Shown here piece after piece: positions 16,388 through 25,548 of a stretch of DNA of 33,140 nt. The translations under genes and the position numbers were made by a program. Position 1 is the first letter of the stretch; the number at the start of each line of letters is the position of its first letter. This DNA comes from Hyphomicrobium sp. (GTDB lineage Bacteria > Pseudomonadota > Alphaproteobacteria > Rhizobiales > Hyphomicrobiaceae), in contig JALHQM010000003.1 in NCBI GenBank assembly GCA_022841965.1, positions 15,887 through 49,026 on the forward strand, read 5' to 3'. The notes below the pieces were generated by a model. That model made no database searches. It saw nothing but the letters and a program-made list of their open reading frames with translations, and had not been told where the DNA came from.

Positions 16388-17063
16388 CGTCACCACCTTG
16401 GTTCGTGACAAGATCAGCGCGGTTGAGCACTCCCCCCGTCGCGTCGAGTTGATAAACGATCGGCGCCGCAGTCGCGAGTTCCCGCGCGATGATCTCGTCA
16501 CCCGTCAGGCCTTCGAGATCCATAATAAGCGCCCGCAACGAATTGCCATGTGCTGCAACGATGACTGATTGGCCAGCATTCACCATCGGCCAAATCGTGG
16601 TCTTGTAATAGGGCAGTACGCGGGCAGCGGTATCCTTGAGGCTCTCGCCTCCCGGCGGAGGAACGTCAAAGCTGCGCCGCCAGCGCGCCACTTGCTCTTC
16701 GCCGAACCGCTGCTTGGCCTCGTCTTTATTGAGCCCGGACAGCTGCCCATAATCGCGTTCATTCAGCGCCTCGTCGCGCGTGATCGGCACACCCGCCTGA
16801 CCCATCACGTCAAGAATGATGTCGAGTGTCTTCTGTGCCCGCCGCAGTTTGCTGGTAAACGCGTGATCGAATGTGAGTCCGTGATCGCGCAACACACGGC
16901 CCGCCCACCGCGCTTCGATCAAACCCTTCTCCGTCAGATCCGGATCGCGCCACCCCGTGAAGAGATTGAGCCGGTTCCATTCGCTTTGACCATGCCGCAC
17001 GAGCACCAGAGTACGCGTGCGGGCTGTAGTCTCGGAGATTGCTGGGTGCTTCTGTATCGTCAC
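16374..17063 (-). CDS. gpmA: 2,3-bisphosphoglycerate-dependent phosphoglycerate mutase
   Basis: The 229-aa enzyme interconverts 3- and 2-phosphoglycerate in glycolysis and gluconeogenesis. The phosphohistidine motif [10 protein letters not shown] (His24), the sequence [14 protein letters not shown], the acid [15 protein letters not shown], and the second histidine in AAHGNSLRA are all intact. GTG 17063 is selected because it lies 10 nt after the dapB stop with an AGGA ribosome site 7 nt upstream; a farther in-frame start would overlap dapB by 50 nt. The 3' end overlaps the DUF4337-like gene by 14 nt, making dapB-gpmA-DUF4337 a tight operon. Confidence 0.95.
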   Translation of the reverse strand: MTIQKHPAISETTARTRTLVLVRHGQSEWNRLNLFTGWRDPDLTEKGLIEARWAGRVLRDHGLTFDHAFTSKLRRAQKTLDIILDVMGQAGVPITRDEALNERDYGQLSGLNKDEAKQRFGEEQVARWRRSFDVPPPGGESLKDTAARVLPYYKTTIWPMVNAGQSVIVAAHGNSLRALIMDLEGLTGDEIIARELATAAPIVYQLDATGGVLNRADLVTNQGGDDGMG

Positions 17064-17073
17064 GCAAACGTCC

Positions 17074-17880
17074 TCACAAACCGAGGACGTCGGACATGGC
17101 AAAAAGGCCCGGTCCCTTGCCACGGCCCCACAGCGCTGCCTTCACCGCGCCGCGCGCGAAAATGCTGCGGTCTGATGCGTGATGGCGGATCGAAACCTCC
17201 TCGCCCTCACCGGCAAAGATCACGGTATGATCGCCGACCACGCTGCCGCCGCGCAATGTCGCAAAACCGATATCGCCTCGCCGCCGCGGACCCGTATGCC
17301 CGTCGCGCACGCGCACCGAAGCAGTCGTCAAGTCCACGCCGCGCCCCTTGGCAGCAGCCCGGCCAAGCATCAACGCGGTGCCTGAAGGCGCATCGACTTT
17401 ATGCTTGTGATGCATCTCTACGATTTCGATATCCCAATCGGCATCCAGAATGGCGGCAACGCGCTCTGTCAGAGCCGCAGCCAAATTGACGCCCAGGCTC
17501 ATATTGCCGGACTTGATGACCGTCGCATGGCGCGCGGCTGCCAGGATCGCGGCGTCCGACGCCGCATCCAAACCCGTGGTCCCGATCACATGCACGATCC
17601 GCGCGTTGGCCGCGAGCCCCGCGAACGCGACCGTTGCCTTCGGCGATGTAAAGTCGATGATGGCGTCCGAGCGTGCAATCAGTTCCAAAGCGTCCGCCGT
17701 GACCGGCACGCCATTCGCACCTATCCCAGCCAATTCCCCCAAATCGCGCCCAAGGTCGGCGCTGCCGGGTGCCTCTGTGCCGCCCGCCAACGTACACCCA
17801 GGATCGGCCGCGATAGCGCGGACGAGTTCCCGGCCCATCCGGCCGGCGGCACCCATCACGGCGATCTTCATCAGGGACAC
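17074..17880 (-). CDS. dapB: 4-hydroxy-tetrahydrodipicolinate reductase
   Basis: The 268-aa enzyme performs the NAD(P)H-dependent step after DapA in lysine/DAP synthesis. Seen are the nucleotide-binding [10 protein letters not shown] near the N-terminus, the IDFTSP segment, the sequence SGNMSLGVN, and the catalytic signature [19 protein letters not shown] 17880 is preferred over ATG 17871 because GGAGG sits 6 nt upstream of the GTG, whereas it is 15 nt from the ATG. The length is normal. It is the first gene of a tight operon with gpmA and the DUF4337-like gene. asd and dapF of the same pathway are also in the window but in separate units. Confidence 0.96.
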   Translation of the reverse strand: MSLMKIAVMGAAGRMGRELVRAIAADPGCTLAGGTEAPGSADLGRDLGELAGIGANGVPVTADALELIARSDAIIDFTSPKATVAFAGLAANARIVHVIGTTGLDAASDAAILAAARHATVIKSGNMSLGVNLAAALTERVAAILDADWDIEIVEMHHKHKVDAPSGTALMLGRAAAKGRGVDLTTASVRVRDGHTGPRRRGDIGFATLRGGSVVGDHTVIFAGEGEEVSIRHHASDRSIFARGAVKAALWGRGKGPGLFAMSDVLGL

Positions 17881-18009
17881 GTGCGGCCTCCGCTCAGTCG
17901 GTTGGCCGGGGGTATAGCAACCGCGACCCCAAGCGGGAAGTGCGTCAAGGCGGTCATCCCCGGTGCTTCCCACCTCGGCAAGAACATCCGGAGCAAGACC
18001 AGCGCTGTG

Positions 18010-18543
18010 TCACTTCGAAGTCTGATACCGCTTCACCGACTCTAAGATCAGCCGCCGCGCCTCATCCGCATCGCCCCAGTGATCGATCTTAACCCACTTT
18101 CCGGGCTCCAAATCCTTGTAATGGGCGAAGAAATGCTCGATTTGCTCCGTCGAGATAGACGGCAAATCGGAGTAGTTTTTCACTTTGCTATAGCGCTGGG
18201 TAAGCTTGTCGCTTGGCACGGCGATGATTTTCTCATCTCCACCGCCATCGTCCTCCATGACCAGCACGCCGATGGGCCGGCAGTTGATAACCGCCCCAGG
18301 CACGATCGCCCGCGTATTGCAGACCAACACGTCGATCGGATCGCCGTCAGCCGAAAGGGTATGCGGAACGAAGCCGTAGTTCCCCGGATAGCGCATGGGC
18401 GTATAGAGGAACCGGTCGACCACGAGCGTCCCCGACGCCTTATCCATCTCGTATTTGATCGGCTCGCCGCCAACCGGCACTTCGATGATCACGTTAATGT
18501 CGTCCGGCGGAGACTTCCCCACTGGAATTGCCTCGATGCGCAT
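18010..18543 (-). CDS. ppa: Inorganic pyrophosphatase (family I)
   Basis: The 177-aa cytosolic enzyme hydrolyses pyrophosphate to drive biosynthetic reactions. Family I motifs are present: [29 protein letters not shown], the metal-binding DGDPIDVLV, and KVKNYSDLP. Length matches bacterial hexameric forms. Homology starts at the ATG at 18543. It lies 129 bp before the dapB start and 163 bp after the acetyltransferase gene, so it may have its own promoter. Confidence 0.97.
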   Translation of the reverse strand: MRIEAIPVGKSPPDDINVIIEVPVGGEPIKYEMDKASGTLVVDRFLYTPMRYPGNYGFVPHTLSADGDPIDVLVCNTRAIVPGAVINCRPIGVLVMEDDGGGDEKIIAVPSDKLTQRYSKVKNYSDLPSISTEQIEHFFAHYKDLEPGKWVKIDHWGDADEARRLILESVKRYQTSK

Positions 18544-18706
18544 CGAAGTGCCCCGTTTCTTAAAGGAATATGTTTCGGCGAATGAGCCGGAGGTTTGCCC
18601 TCTCAGTCTGCCCCAGACCGGCCACTGAAAGCTAGCCGCCGAAGGTCGAAACCTCAGCCGTGATGCTGAAGGCTTGGCTCAAGCAGCGAGCCACCTCACC
18701 GCGGCG

Positions 18707-19219
18707 CTAGCCCCAGCCGATAGCCACCTTCTTCAGATGGGTCTGCCCAAAGGTCTCTCGGACCGTCTTGAACGGCCGCCCGCCCCGCCGCCAGTAGAAG
18801 TCGAGGGCCGCCTCGTTGTCCGCCAGCGCCCAAACCACCAGTCCACTCAGTCCGCGCGCATCCAGCCGTGCCCGGCAGGCCTCAAAGAGATGTTCCCCGA
18901 GCCCCATCCCCTGATGGAGAGGTGCGACGTAGAGTTCGTAGATCTCGCCCTGATGCCGGCCATGCCCGCGCGCAGTGCCGTAGGTCGCGTAACCGGCAAT
19001 TTTGCCATCGTGAAGAGCAATCAATGGCCCCTCGCCACCCCGAATGGCCGCCGACCACCAAGCCTTGTTGCGGCGACGGATGATGCCGTCGAGCTGTTCA
19101 TGCGGCAGGAGACCGGCATAAGCCCCGCGCCATGTCTCGGCAAACAAGTCCGCGAGCACCGCTGCTTCGGCACTCTTGGCGGGTCGGACAAGTACGTCTG
19201 TGCGCCAACTCAAAATCAT
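18707..19219 (-). CDS. GNAT-family N-acetyltransferase
   Basis: The 170-aa protein contains a GNAT fold with acetyl-CoA loop HQGMGLGEHLFEACRARL (about residues 100-120), preceded by the beta strand EIYELYVAP, and a C-terminal ALADNEAALDFYWRRGG segment common in the family. The substrate is not predictable. ATG 19219 is preferred because GAGGG lies 5 nt upstream; an in-frame ATG at 19246 is possible. It follows the phasin in orientation but is separated from it by a terminator. Confidence 0.92.
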   Translation of the reverse strand: MILSWRTDVLVRPAKSAEAAVLADLFAETWRGAYAGLLPHEQLDGIIRRRNKAWWSAAIRGGEGPLIALHDGKIAGYATYGTARGHGRHQGEIYELYVAPLHQGMGLGEHLFEACRARLDARGLSGLVVWALADNEAALDFYWRRGGRPFKTVRETFGQTHLKKVAIGWG

Positions 19220-19338
19220 GAACGCCCTCGCAACACCAACGCGCATCTCGTGGCCGCAAGTCTAGCGAATTCCATGCCAACGTGGCGGATTAATGCTGAT
19301 CAACCAGCATGAAAGTGAAATCACGATTCCCAACGGAA

Positions 19339-19366
19339 AAAGCCCGGGACGTGAGTCCCGGGCCTT
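19339..19366 (-). terminator. Rho-independent terminator of the phasin gene
   Basis: On the minus strand a 9-bp GC stem (GTCCCGGGC paired with GCCCGGGAC, TCAC loop) is followed by TTTTTCC. It begins about 27 bp after the phasin stop, in the right orientation and with a proper T run. Confidence 0.9.
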
Positions 19367-19392
19367 CCTTGCAGTGTTGCAAAAAGCAGCAA

Positions 19393-19848
19393 TTAGGCCG
19401 ACTTTTTCATCTGCTCGAAGGTCTTCGCAGCAGCGGCGTTCATCGTTTCGAACGTCTGCTGAGCGATCTTCGAAGAGAGTTCGAAGAACTCCTTGGTCTG
19501 GTTGGCAGAAGCCGTCATCTGCTGCTGGAAGTAAGATGTCTGCAGCTTGATGACTTCCGGAACCGTCTTCGCCTTGGCGATTGCTTCGGCCGCGTCGAGA
19601 GCGGCTTCCGTGTTGACTTCGACGTTGCGGAGAACCTTCTCGCCGAGCGTGCGTGCGCCAGCCTGAGCCGTCAGCATCACATTTTCGATGGTCTTCACGC
19701 CGTCCTTCGAAGCCGACTGCAGCTTGTCAATCGCTTCGCGGGTTTTGGCGACACCGTCTTCAGCGATGGCCTGGATATTTTCCGGGATGCGAGCATCCTT
19801 GGCGGCCGAGAACATGTCCTGAGCTTGGCGTGTGAATTGGTCGTTCAT
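19393..19848 (-). CDS. Phasin-family protein (polyhydroxyalkanoate granule-associated)
   Basis: The 151-aa protein is almost wholly helical and lacks cysteine and tryptophan, as phasins do. The conserved region KLQTSYFQQQMTASANQ followed by TKEFFELSSKIAQQTFE matches the phasin_2 family. Phasins coat PHA granules and control their size and number. The region upstream shows a sigma-70-like promoter (TTGCAA-N16-TATAGT) whose -35 overlaps a PhaR-like TGC-N3-GCA site, plus two FNR/FixK-type boxes. No PHA synthase gene is in the window. The gene is monocistronic, with its own terminator. Confidence 0.93.
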   Translation of the reverse strand: MNDQFTRQAQDMFSAAKDARIPENIQAIAEDGVAKTREAIDKLQSASKDGVKTIENVMLTAQAGARTLGEKVLRNVEVNTEAALDAAEAIAKAKTVPEVIKLQTSYFQQQMTASANQTKEFFELSSKIAQQTFETMNAAAAKTFEQMKKSA

Positions 19849-19974
19849 GGAAGCAATCCTCTGACAGAGATGATGTTTGCGGAGTTCAGTGAGGCATGCG
19901 CACCAGTGCCGGGCGGTAAGCCCGCCATGAGCGCTGGAATTGAGGGAACCGGTGTTACCGGCTCGACAAAAACG

Positions 19975-20002
19975 ACTATAGCAGCTCTCTTGTGCATTGC
20001 AA
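19975..20002 (-). promoter_or_regulatory. Phasin promoter with overlapping PhaR-like operator
   Basis: On the minus strand, -35 TTGCAA (19997-20002) and -10 TATAGT (19975-19980) are separated by 16 bp. TGC-ATT-GCA at 19993-20001 overlaps the -35 element. PhaR of Paracoccus denitrificans is known to repress phaP by binding TGC-N3/4-GCA sequences, so this placement suits a repressor. The predicted start point is near 19968, giving a leader of about 120 nt. Confidence 0.55.
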
Positions 20003-20042
20003 CATAAAATTTGCAGAAGTAGAGCAAGTAAGAGCTACATCA

Positions 20043-20056
20043 TTGATACTAATCAT
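20043..20056. promoter_or_regulatory. FNR/FixK-type box, proximal
   Basis: TTGAT-ACTA-ATCAT matches the FNR/FixK consensus TTGAT-N4-ATCAA at 9 of 10 positions. Its centre is about 81 bp upstream of the predicted phasin start point. Confidence 0.45.
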
Positions 20057-20084
20057 CAAAAATATCAACGGCAGTGCAATATAT

Positions 20085-20098
20085 TTGATTGAAATCAA
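20085..20098. promoter_or_regulatory. FNR/FixK-type box, distal, perfect consensus
   Basis: TTGAT-TGAA-ATCAA is a perfect match to TTGAT-N4-ATCAA. Its centre is exactly 42 bp from that of the proximal box, about four helical turns, so both would face the same side of the DNA. Confidence 0.5.
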
Positions 20099-20127
20099 TC
20101 GGTTGGCGGATTGGATACTGATTTAAG

Positions 20128-21477
20128 TCAGAGTGCGGGAAAGTGATCCCGATACCCCATCGCTGCCGGATCGAAGAGAATATCGCTTGGCCGCAGCGGC
20201 CGTGCCAGAGCCAAGCCTTCGAGTGACCGGCAGCGCGAGAGCGCCACGTAAGCCTGCCCGTGAGCGAACGTTCCGCGTCCGAGATCGATGTACACCTTAT
20301 CGAGCGTCAGTCCCTGCGCCTTATGGATCGTCAACGCCCAGGCTAGCCTTAGCGGGAATTGCCGGAACGTACCGGCCACCGTCTCAACCACCTTGTCCTG
20401 CTGCGTATCGAACGCATAGCGCCGATTTTCCCACGCGGCAGGCTCGATCTCATACTCTTTGCCGTTGATCTCGACCCACACCTGCTTGTCCGAAAGCCGC
20501 GAGATCCGCGCCACTGTACCGTTCACCCACCGCCGGTCCGCATCGTTGCGCAACAAGATCACTTTGGCTCCCGGCTTTAAAACGAGCGTCGCGTCGGTCG
20601 GTTGGACATTCGGATTGAAATCACCGCTCACCCCCGCCTCGTATCGCTGCATCGGCCCAGGCAATGCATCCAGATAAGCCATGTTGATCCGCTGCGCCGC
20701 CGCGTTCGTGGGCGTGAGGATCACGTAGGCGTCGCCCTCGCCAAGCGTCCGCACCGGCCGCACGCAGTCGTTGAGCAGCGTGAGGTCCTCCTCCTCCACC
20801 TCGCCTTCCCGAATCCGGTTCAAAACACGGATCAAACCCTCGTCGCTTTGCCGGAAAACCTGATTGAGTTCGAGCAGCATCGTCCCGAGCCCCTCGCGCA
20901 ATCCCGAAGCCGCAAAGAAAAATGGCCCACCGTGCTCGCTGTCGAGGTACTGCGCCACCTCGGCTTCTTGCACGACAGGCGGCAACTGATGCAGATCCCC
21001 GAACATCACGAGGCGCAGTCCGCCGAAAGGCTCGCGCGGCCGCCCCCGGTTGATCCGAAGCGACATATCCATCGCCCACATCAAATCGGAGCGCACCATC
21101 GAAACTTCATCGATGACGAGAAATTTCAAACGGCGCATCACCTGCCCGTTCCGGCTGCGCCGAATGTCATCGGGCTTTATAAGCCGCGGCGGCAGCCCAA
21201 AAAACGAATGGATGGTTTGCCCGCCAACATTGACGCCCGCCAGCCCCGTAGGCGCCAAAACGACCATGTCGTCTGGGATCAGATCTCGGATACAGCGCAA
21301 AAGCGTTGACTTACCCGACCCGGCACGCCCCGTAATGAAAAGGTGCCCGCCCGGCTCCCGCAAGTACGCCAGCGCCGCCTCATATTCGGCCGTGGGCGTC
21401 ACGCCTGCCGGCCAAGTCATAGGCGCGTCCGGCGTTGCAACGACGGCTGTGGCGGGATCGGTTCCGGGCAAAATCAT
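20128..21477 (-). CDS. Pif1/RecD-like superfamily 1 DNA helicase (AAA-type ATPase)
   Basis: The 449-aa protein has the helicase core: Walker A GRAGSGKST (about 50-58), motif Ia LAPTGLAG and QTIHSFFGLP, Walker B VIDEVSMV (about 121-128), motif III FGDLHQLPPV (about 159-168), and C-terminal motifs ALTIHKAQGLTLDKV and AYVALSRCRS. This matches short bacterial Pif1-like 5'-3' helicases. It has no extra nuclease or HRDC domain. It probably resolves DNA structures or assists repair; its cellular role is unproven. Start ATG 21477; an in-frame ATG at 21420 also precedes the core. It lies upstream of the phasin on the same strand with 279 bp between. Confidence 0.93.
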   Translation of the reverse strand: MILPGTDPATAVVATPDAPMTWPAGVTPTAEYEAALAYLREPGGHLFITGRAGSGKSTLLRCIRDLIPDDMVVLAPTGLAGVNVGGQTIHSFFGLPPRLIKPDDIRRSRNGQVMRRLKFLVIDEVSMVRSDLMWAMDMSLRINRGRPREPFGGLRLVMFGDLHQLPPVVQEAEVAQYLDSEHGGPFFFAASGLREGLGTMLLELNQVFRQSDEGLIRVLNRIREGEVEEEDLTLLNDCVRPVRTLGEGDAYVILTPTNAAAQRINMAYLDALPGPMQRYEAGVSGDFNPNVQPTDATLVLKPGAKVILLRNDADRRWVNGTVARISRLSDKQVWVEINGKEYEIEPAAWENRRYAFDTQQDKVVETVAGTFRQFPLRLAWALTIHKAQGLTLDKVYIDLGRGTFAHGQAYVALSRCRSLEGLALARPLRPSDILFDPAAMGYRDHFPAL

Positions 21478-21574
21478 GTCTCATGGTGGGAGTGACGAAA
21501 TACTAAGCAGCCCCCTGTCGAACTTGTCAAAAACTGACGCCACTCCCGGCCGCATTGCGCACCACAAACACAAA

Positions 21575-21601
21575 GGGCGGCCACCAGATCGGTAGCCGCC
21601 C
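21575..21601 (-). terminator. Terminator of the PepSY-like gene
   Basis: On the minus strand GGGCGGC pairs with GCCGCCC, and the stem is extended by ACC/GGT pairs around an internal mismatch. It is followed by TTTGTGTTTGTGG. The hairpin lies about 38 bp downstream of the PepSY-like stop. Confidence 0.65.
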
Positions 21602-21639
21602 CATACGTGATCATCGAAGCACGAAGCCCCGGTGGTGGA

Positions 21640-21897
21640 TTAGTCAGCAGTAATGCTGATGACCTTGAAGGCCTTGTCCATCTTGATGTCGTAGTTGGCG
21701 CCATCCGCGCACTTGACGTCGTTCAGCTCAAACACGCCTGAACCTTCCGATTCCTTTTCGCCAACGCCGCCGGTGCAGCCCCAAGCCTTCGCCGTGGCGG
21801 CGACCTTGCCTGCTTCTTCAGCCGACGGCTTATCGTCAGCAAATGCGAAGCCCGACGACAGGGCGAGAACAGTCATCGCGATGAGCGATTTCTTCAT
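21640..21897 (-). CDS. Small periplasmic PepSY-like protein
   Basis: The 85-aa product has a strong signal peptide (MKKSLIAMTVLALSSGFAFA) and a mature domain of about 65 residues. The end GANYDIKMDKAFKVISITAD resembles the second strand-helix part of PepSY-like domains, and two cysteines (AWGCTGG and DVKCADG) may form a disulfide. PepSY proteins are thought to act as inhibitors or chaperone-like domains; the role here is unknown. ATG 21897 begins the signal peptide and has an AGG ribosome site upstream. It is flanked by its own terminator and stands alone between typA and the helicase gene. Confidence 0.8.
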   Translation of the reverse strand: MKKSLIAMTVLALSSGFAFADDKPSAEEAGKVAATAKAWGCTGGVGEKESEGSGVFELNDVKCADGANYDIKMDKAFKVISITAD

Positions 21898-22056
21898 GTG
21901 GTAACCTCCGAAAAGTTTGGACAAGTCGTATGGGGAAACGACGACCCAGCAGGTCGACATCGAAACGATGGGTCGCCTGTGCCGGATCACGGAGGATTTG
22001 CGATCTCCGCTGCGTCTGTTTGTGTGCGATGCAGCGCAGATAAACAAGAGGAACAC

Positions 22057-22075
22057 TTCCCGCAAAAAACGGGAA
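22057..22075. terminator. Weak hairpin downstream of typA
   Basis: TTCCCG and CGGGAA form a 6-bp stem around a loop rich in A (T on the minus strand), about 44 bp after the typA stop. No T run follows the stem on the minus strand, so it is only a possible terminator. Confidence 0.3.
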
Positions 22076-22118
22076 TTTATCCTATCGCTACGGGAGAATA
22101 ACCGGCGAAGCGGATCGC

Positions 22119-23957
22119 TTACGCGACATCCGCTTCCCGCTCGGATTCGCGCTTGCGTTCCTGCCTCTTGCGCTCGTTCGGATCGAGCCAGCGCTTGCGC
22201 AACCGGATGGTTTCCGGCGTGATTTCCACCAGCTCTTCATCGGTGATGTATGACATCGCCTTTTCGAGCGTTAGCTTCATCGGCGGCACCAGCGTCAAAG
22301 CCTCGTCCTTGCCTGACGCACGAACGTTGGTCAGCTTCTTACCCTGCACCACATTCACGATGAGATCGTTGTCGCGCGAGTGCTCGCCGACAATCATGCC
22401 TTCATAAACCCGCGCCTGCGCGCCAACCATGAACAACCCGCGATCCTGCAGGTGGAAGATCGAATAAGCTGTTGCCTCGCCCGTTCCGTTCGAGATCAGA
22501 ACGCCCTGACGCCGTCCCTGGATCTCGCCCTTGAACGGGGCATAGGAATGGAAGAGCCGGTTCATCACCGCCGTCCCGCGGCTGTCGGAAAGCAATTCAG
22601 ACTGGTATCCAAGCAACCCGCGCGTCGGCACTAAAAATACCATGCGCGTGCGCCCGCCGCCCGAAGGCCGCATTTCCATCAGATCGCCGCGCCGCTCCGA
22701 GAGCTTCTGCACGATCACGCCCGTGAACCCGTCGTCCACGTCGATGATCGTCTCTTCGATGGGCTCCAGTTTCTGTCCGGTGTCCGGATCGCTCTTGATC
22801 ACCACCTTGGGCCGCGACACGGTCAGCTCGAATCCTTCCCGGCGCATATTCTCGATCAGGATGGCCAGCTGAAGTTCGCCGCGCCCCGACACGACAAAGC
22901 TGTCGGTCTCGTCACTATCCGTAACCTTGATCGCAATGTTGCGCTCGGCTTCGCGCATCAAGCGGTCGCGAATGACTCGGCTCTGTACCTTGCTGCCTTC
23001 TTGGCCTGCAAATGGTCCATCGTTGATCCGAAAAGTCATAGAAAGCGTTGGCGGGTCGATCGGCTGCGCCGTCAATGGCTCCGTCACGGAGGGATCGCAC
23101 AGCGTGTCAGCCACCGTTGCGTCCGTCATCCCGGCAAGGGCCACGATTTCGCCGGCACTGGCCTCGTCCACGGGGATGCGCTCAAGCCCGCGGTAGGCCA
23201 ACACCTTCGTCGCCCGAAAGGTCTCCACCAGCGTCCCGTCATGGCGGATCGCTTTCAGTGACATGTTCGGCTTAATCGTGCCCGACGTGATGCGGCCCGT
23301 CAGAATACGCCCGAGGAACGGGTCAGCTTCCAGCGTCGTCGCCAGCATGCTGACCGGTCCATCATCCACCGCCGGCGGCGGCACATGCGCAAGCACGAGA
23401 TCGAACATCGGTGCGAGATCCGTCTGCGGACCCTCCGGCGCCAGCGCCATCCACCCATTGCGGCCTGACCCGTAAAGAACAGGGAAATCGAGCTGCTCGT
23501 CGGTTGCGTCGAGGTTGGCAAACAGGTCGAAAATTTCGTTCAAGACATCCAGATGCCGCTCGTCCGGACGGTCGATCTTGTTAATTGCAACAATCGGCCG
23601 CAAACCCCGCTTCAAGGCCTTCGAGACGACGAACTTCGTCTGCGGCAGCGGCCCTTCCGACGCGTCGACGAGCACGATAACGCCGTCGACCATGTTCAAA
23701 ATGCGCTCCACCTCGCCGCCGAAATCGGCGTGACCGGGCGTATCGACGATGTTGATGCGCGTCTCTTTCCACAGGACCGACGTGCACTTGGCCAGAATGG
23801 TGATGCCGCGCTCGCGTTCCAAGTCGTTGGAGTCCATCGCTCGTTCGGCAACCTTCTGGTTGTCGCGGAAAGATCCCGACTGCTTCAGGAGTTCGTCAAC
23901 GAGCGTCGTCTTGCCATGGTCGACGTGCGCGATGATCGCGATATTTCTGAGCTTCAT
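22119..23957 (-). CDS. typA: Ribosome-associated translational GTPase TypA/BipA
   Basis: The 612-aa protein is a full-length BipA. It has G1 [10 protein letters not shown] (about residues 10-19), switch region RERGITI, G3 [11 protein letters not shown] and G4 NKIDRPD, then domain II, domain III and the BipA-specific C-terminal domain with [18 protein letters not shown] and [16 protein letters not shown]. BipA binds the ribosome near the A site, helps 50S assembly and is required at low temperature or under stress. Homology starts at ATG 23957. A 13-bp palindrome (23998-24010) lies 40 bp upstream. The gene appears monocistronic. Confidence 0.97.
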   Translation of the reverse strand: MKLRNIAIIAHVDHGKTTLVDELLKQSGSFRDNQKVAERAMDSNDLERERGITILAKCTSVLWKETRINIVDTPGHADFGGEVERILNMVDGVIVLVDASEGPLPQTKFVVSKALKRGLRPIVAINKIDRPDERHLDVLNEIFDLFANLDATDEQLDFPVLYGSGRNGWMALAPEGPQTDLAPMFDLVLAHVPPPAVDDGPVSMLATTLEADPFLGRILTGRITSGTIKPNMSLKAIRHDGTLVETFRATKVLAYRGLERIPVDEASAGEIVALAGMTDATVADTLCDPSVTEPLTAQPIDPPTLSMTFRINDGPFAGQEGSKVQSRVIRDRLMREAERNIAIKVTDSDETDSFVVSGRGELQLAILIENMRREGFELTVSRPKVVIKSDPDTGQKLEPIEETIIDVDDGFTGVIVQKLSERRGDLMEMRPSGGGRTRMVFLVPTRGLLGYQSELLSDSRGTAVMNRLFHSYAPFKGEIQGRRQGVLISNGTGEATAYSIFHLQDRGLFMVGAQARVYEGMIVGEHSRDNDLIVNVVQGKKLTNVRASGKDEALTLVPPMKLTLEKAMSYITDEELVEITPETIRLRKRWLDPNERKRQERKRESEREADVA

Positions 23958-24130
23958 GAACGGTCTCTATCTGGGGACGGCCTGGGCCGGGCTACGACCG
24001 GTTAAACCGGCGTCAATTGCGGCGGGAGGTAGCACATCCCTTAAGACGCCGCCAGGGACGGATGTGTCGCCCCCGCGTCATAAACCGCGCCGCCCGCCCG
24101 CCAAAGAGGGAGTTAAAAGGCAAAACAACC

Positions 24131-25474
24131 CTAATGCAGCTTCACGTGCGGTTCCGTTCGCCGGGTCAGTAGCCGCGACACGCTGTCGAGCGACACCTTC
24201 CAGAACCCGTGCAGCGCATACTCGTGCATCTTGTACAGCGACCGGTACATCATCTTCGCGAAAAAGCCCTCGATCATCATCTTCCGGCCGGTCACGAAGC
24301 CCATCAGGCTACCCACCGTCGAATACTCGCCAAGTGAGACCAGCGACCCGAAATCGCGGTACTTGAACGGCTCCAGCGGCTCGCCATCGAGTTTGCGCCG
24401 AATTTGGCGGAAGACGTGCGACGCCATCTGATGCGCCGCCTGCGCCCGCGGCGGAATGGGATGGGTATCGCCCTCCGGCACGAGATAGGCGCAGTCGCCC
24501 AACACAAAAATGGTCTCATCCCGCGTCGTCTGCAGTGTCGGCTTCACAACCAGCGTATCCATCCGGCTGGTTTCCAGCCCGTCGAGGTCCTTCAACACCG
24601 CCGGACCCTTCACGCCCGCCGCCCAAACCACGAGTTCAGACGGAATAAAATCACCCGATTGCAACTCGACCCCGTCGGCACGCACCCGCGTCACCCGCGA
24701 ATTGGTGCGAATATCGACGCCGAGTTTCGTCAAAATCTCCGTCGTCGCCTCGGAAATGCGCTCGGGCAAAGCCGGAACAATCCGCGGCGCCGCTTCGATC
24801 AATGTGATCTTGATGTCCTTTTCCGGCTCGATCTTGTCGAGGCCGAACTGCGCGATGCCACGCACCGTGCGATGCAATTCCGCCGAAAGCTCCGTGCCCG
24901 TTGCGCCCGCACCGATGATCGCCACGTCCATCTGACCTGGCCGCACAGGACCTTCTTGCGCCTGCGCGCGCACGCACGCATTGAGCAGCCGCCGGTTGAA
25001 CTTCTCCGCCTCCACCTGCGTGTCGAGCATGATCGCATGCTCCGCCACCCCTGGCGTCCCGAAATCGTTCGATACGCTGCCGATCGCGATGACGAGAATG
25101 TCGTACACCAGCGCCCGCTGTGGCGTGATCTCGCGCCCCTCTTCGTCGAACGTGGCAGCGAGGATCACCTGCTTGTTCGCGCGATTGAGTCCGATCAGCT
25201 CGCCATAGCGAAACTTGAAGCCATGCCAATGGCCCTGCGCCATGTATTCCAGTTCGTGCTGATCCACATCCATGCTGCCGGCCGCAATCTCGTGCAGCAG
25301 CGGCTTCCAGATATGCGTGCGCGATTTGTCGACCAGCGTGATCGCCGCCTTGCCCTTTTTGCCGAGCTTGTTGCCAAGTGTCGTCGCCAACTCCAATCCG
25401 CCAGCGCCACCACCGACGACAACAACATGCGTCTTCTCAGGCTTCGGGACCAAAAGGGTGCGCGTTCCGGTCAT
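24131..25474 (-). CDS. ndh: Type II NADH dehydrogenase (NDH-2)
   Basis: The 447-aa flavoprotein is a single-subunit, non-proton-pumping NADH:quinone oxidoreductase on the inner face of the membrane. It has FAD motif [19 protein letters not shown] (about 16-34), NADH motif [17 protein letters not shown], the quinone-site-type sequence [11 protein letters not shown], and FVLGDCAYL near the second FAD contact. The basic, amphipathic C-terminus ([20 protein letters not shown]) is the expected membrane anchor. It lies 74 bp after pheT; a stem-loop sits in that gap, so it may be partly co-transcribed with or separate from the pheST unit. Confidence 0.95.
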   Translation of the reverse strand: MTGTRTLLVPKPEKTHVVVVGGGAGGLELATTLGNKLGKKGKAAITLVDKSRTHIWKPLLHEIAAGSMDVDQHELEYMAQGHWHGFKFRYGELIGLNRANKQVILAATFDEEGREITPQRALVYDILVIAIGSVSNDFGTPGVAEHAIMLDTQVEAEKFNRRLLNACVRAQAQEGPVRPGQMDVAIIGAGATGTELSAELHRTVRGIAQFGLDKIEPEKDIKITLIEAAPRIVPALPERISEATTEILTKLGVDIRTNSRVTRVRADGVELQSGDFIPSELVVWAAGVKGPAVLKDLDGLETSRMDTLVVKPTLQTTRDETIFVLGDCAYLVPEGDTHPIPPRAQAAHQMASHVFRQIRRKLDGEPLEPFKYRDFGSLVSLGEYSTVGSLMGFVTGRKMMIEGFFAKMMYRSLYKMHEYALHGFWKVSLDSVSRLLTRRTEPHVKLH

Positions 25475-25514
25475 GAATTCGGTCTCCCCGCTGAAGTGTC
25501 AGCGCCGCCTATGT

Positions 25515-25545
25515 TGCCGCACTGACCCAACGGGTCAATGTGGCA
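25515..25545 (-). terminator. Stem-loop directly after pheT
   Basis: A 14-bp stem with one mismatch and one G-U pair (outer TGCCGCA/TGTGGCA, inner TGACCC/GGGTCA, loop AAC) begins 3 nt after the pheT stop. No T run follows on the minus strand, so it may be an mRNA-stabilising or processing element rather than a true terminator. Confidence 0.45.
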
Positions 25546-25548
25546 TCC

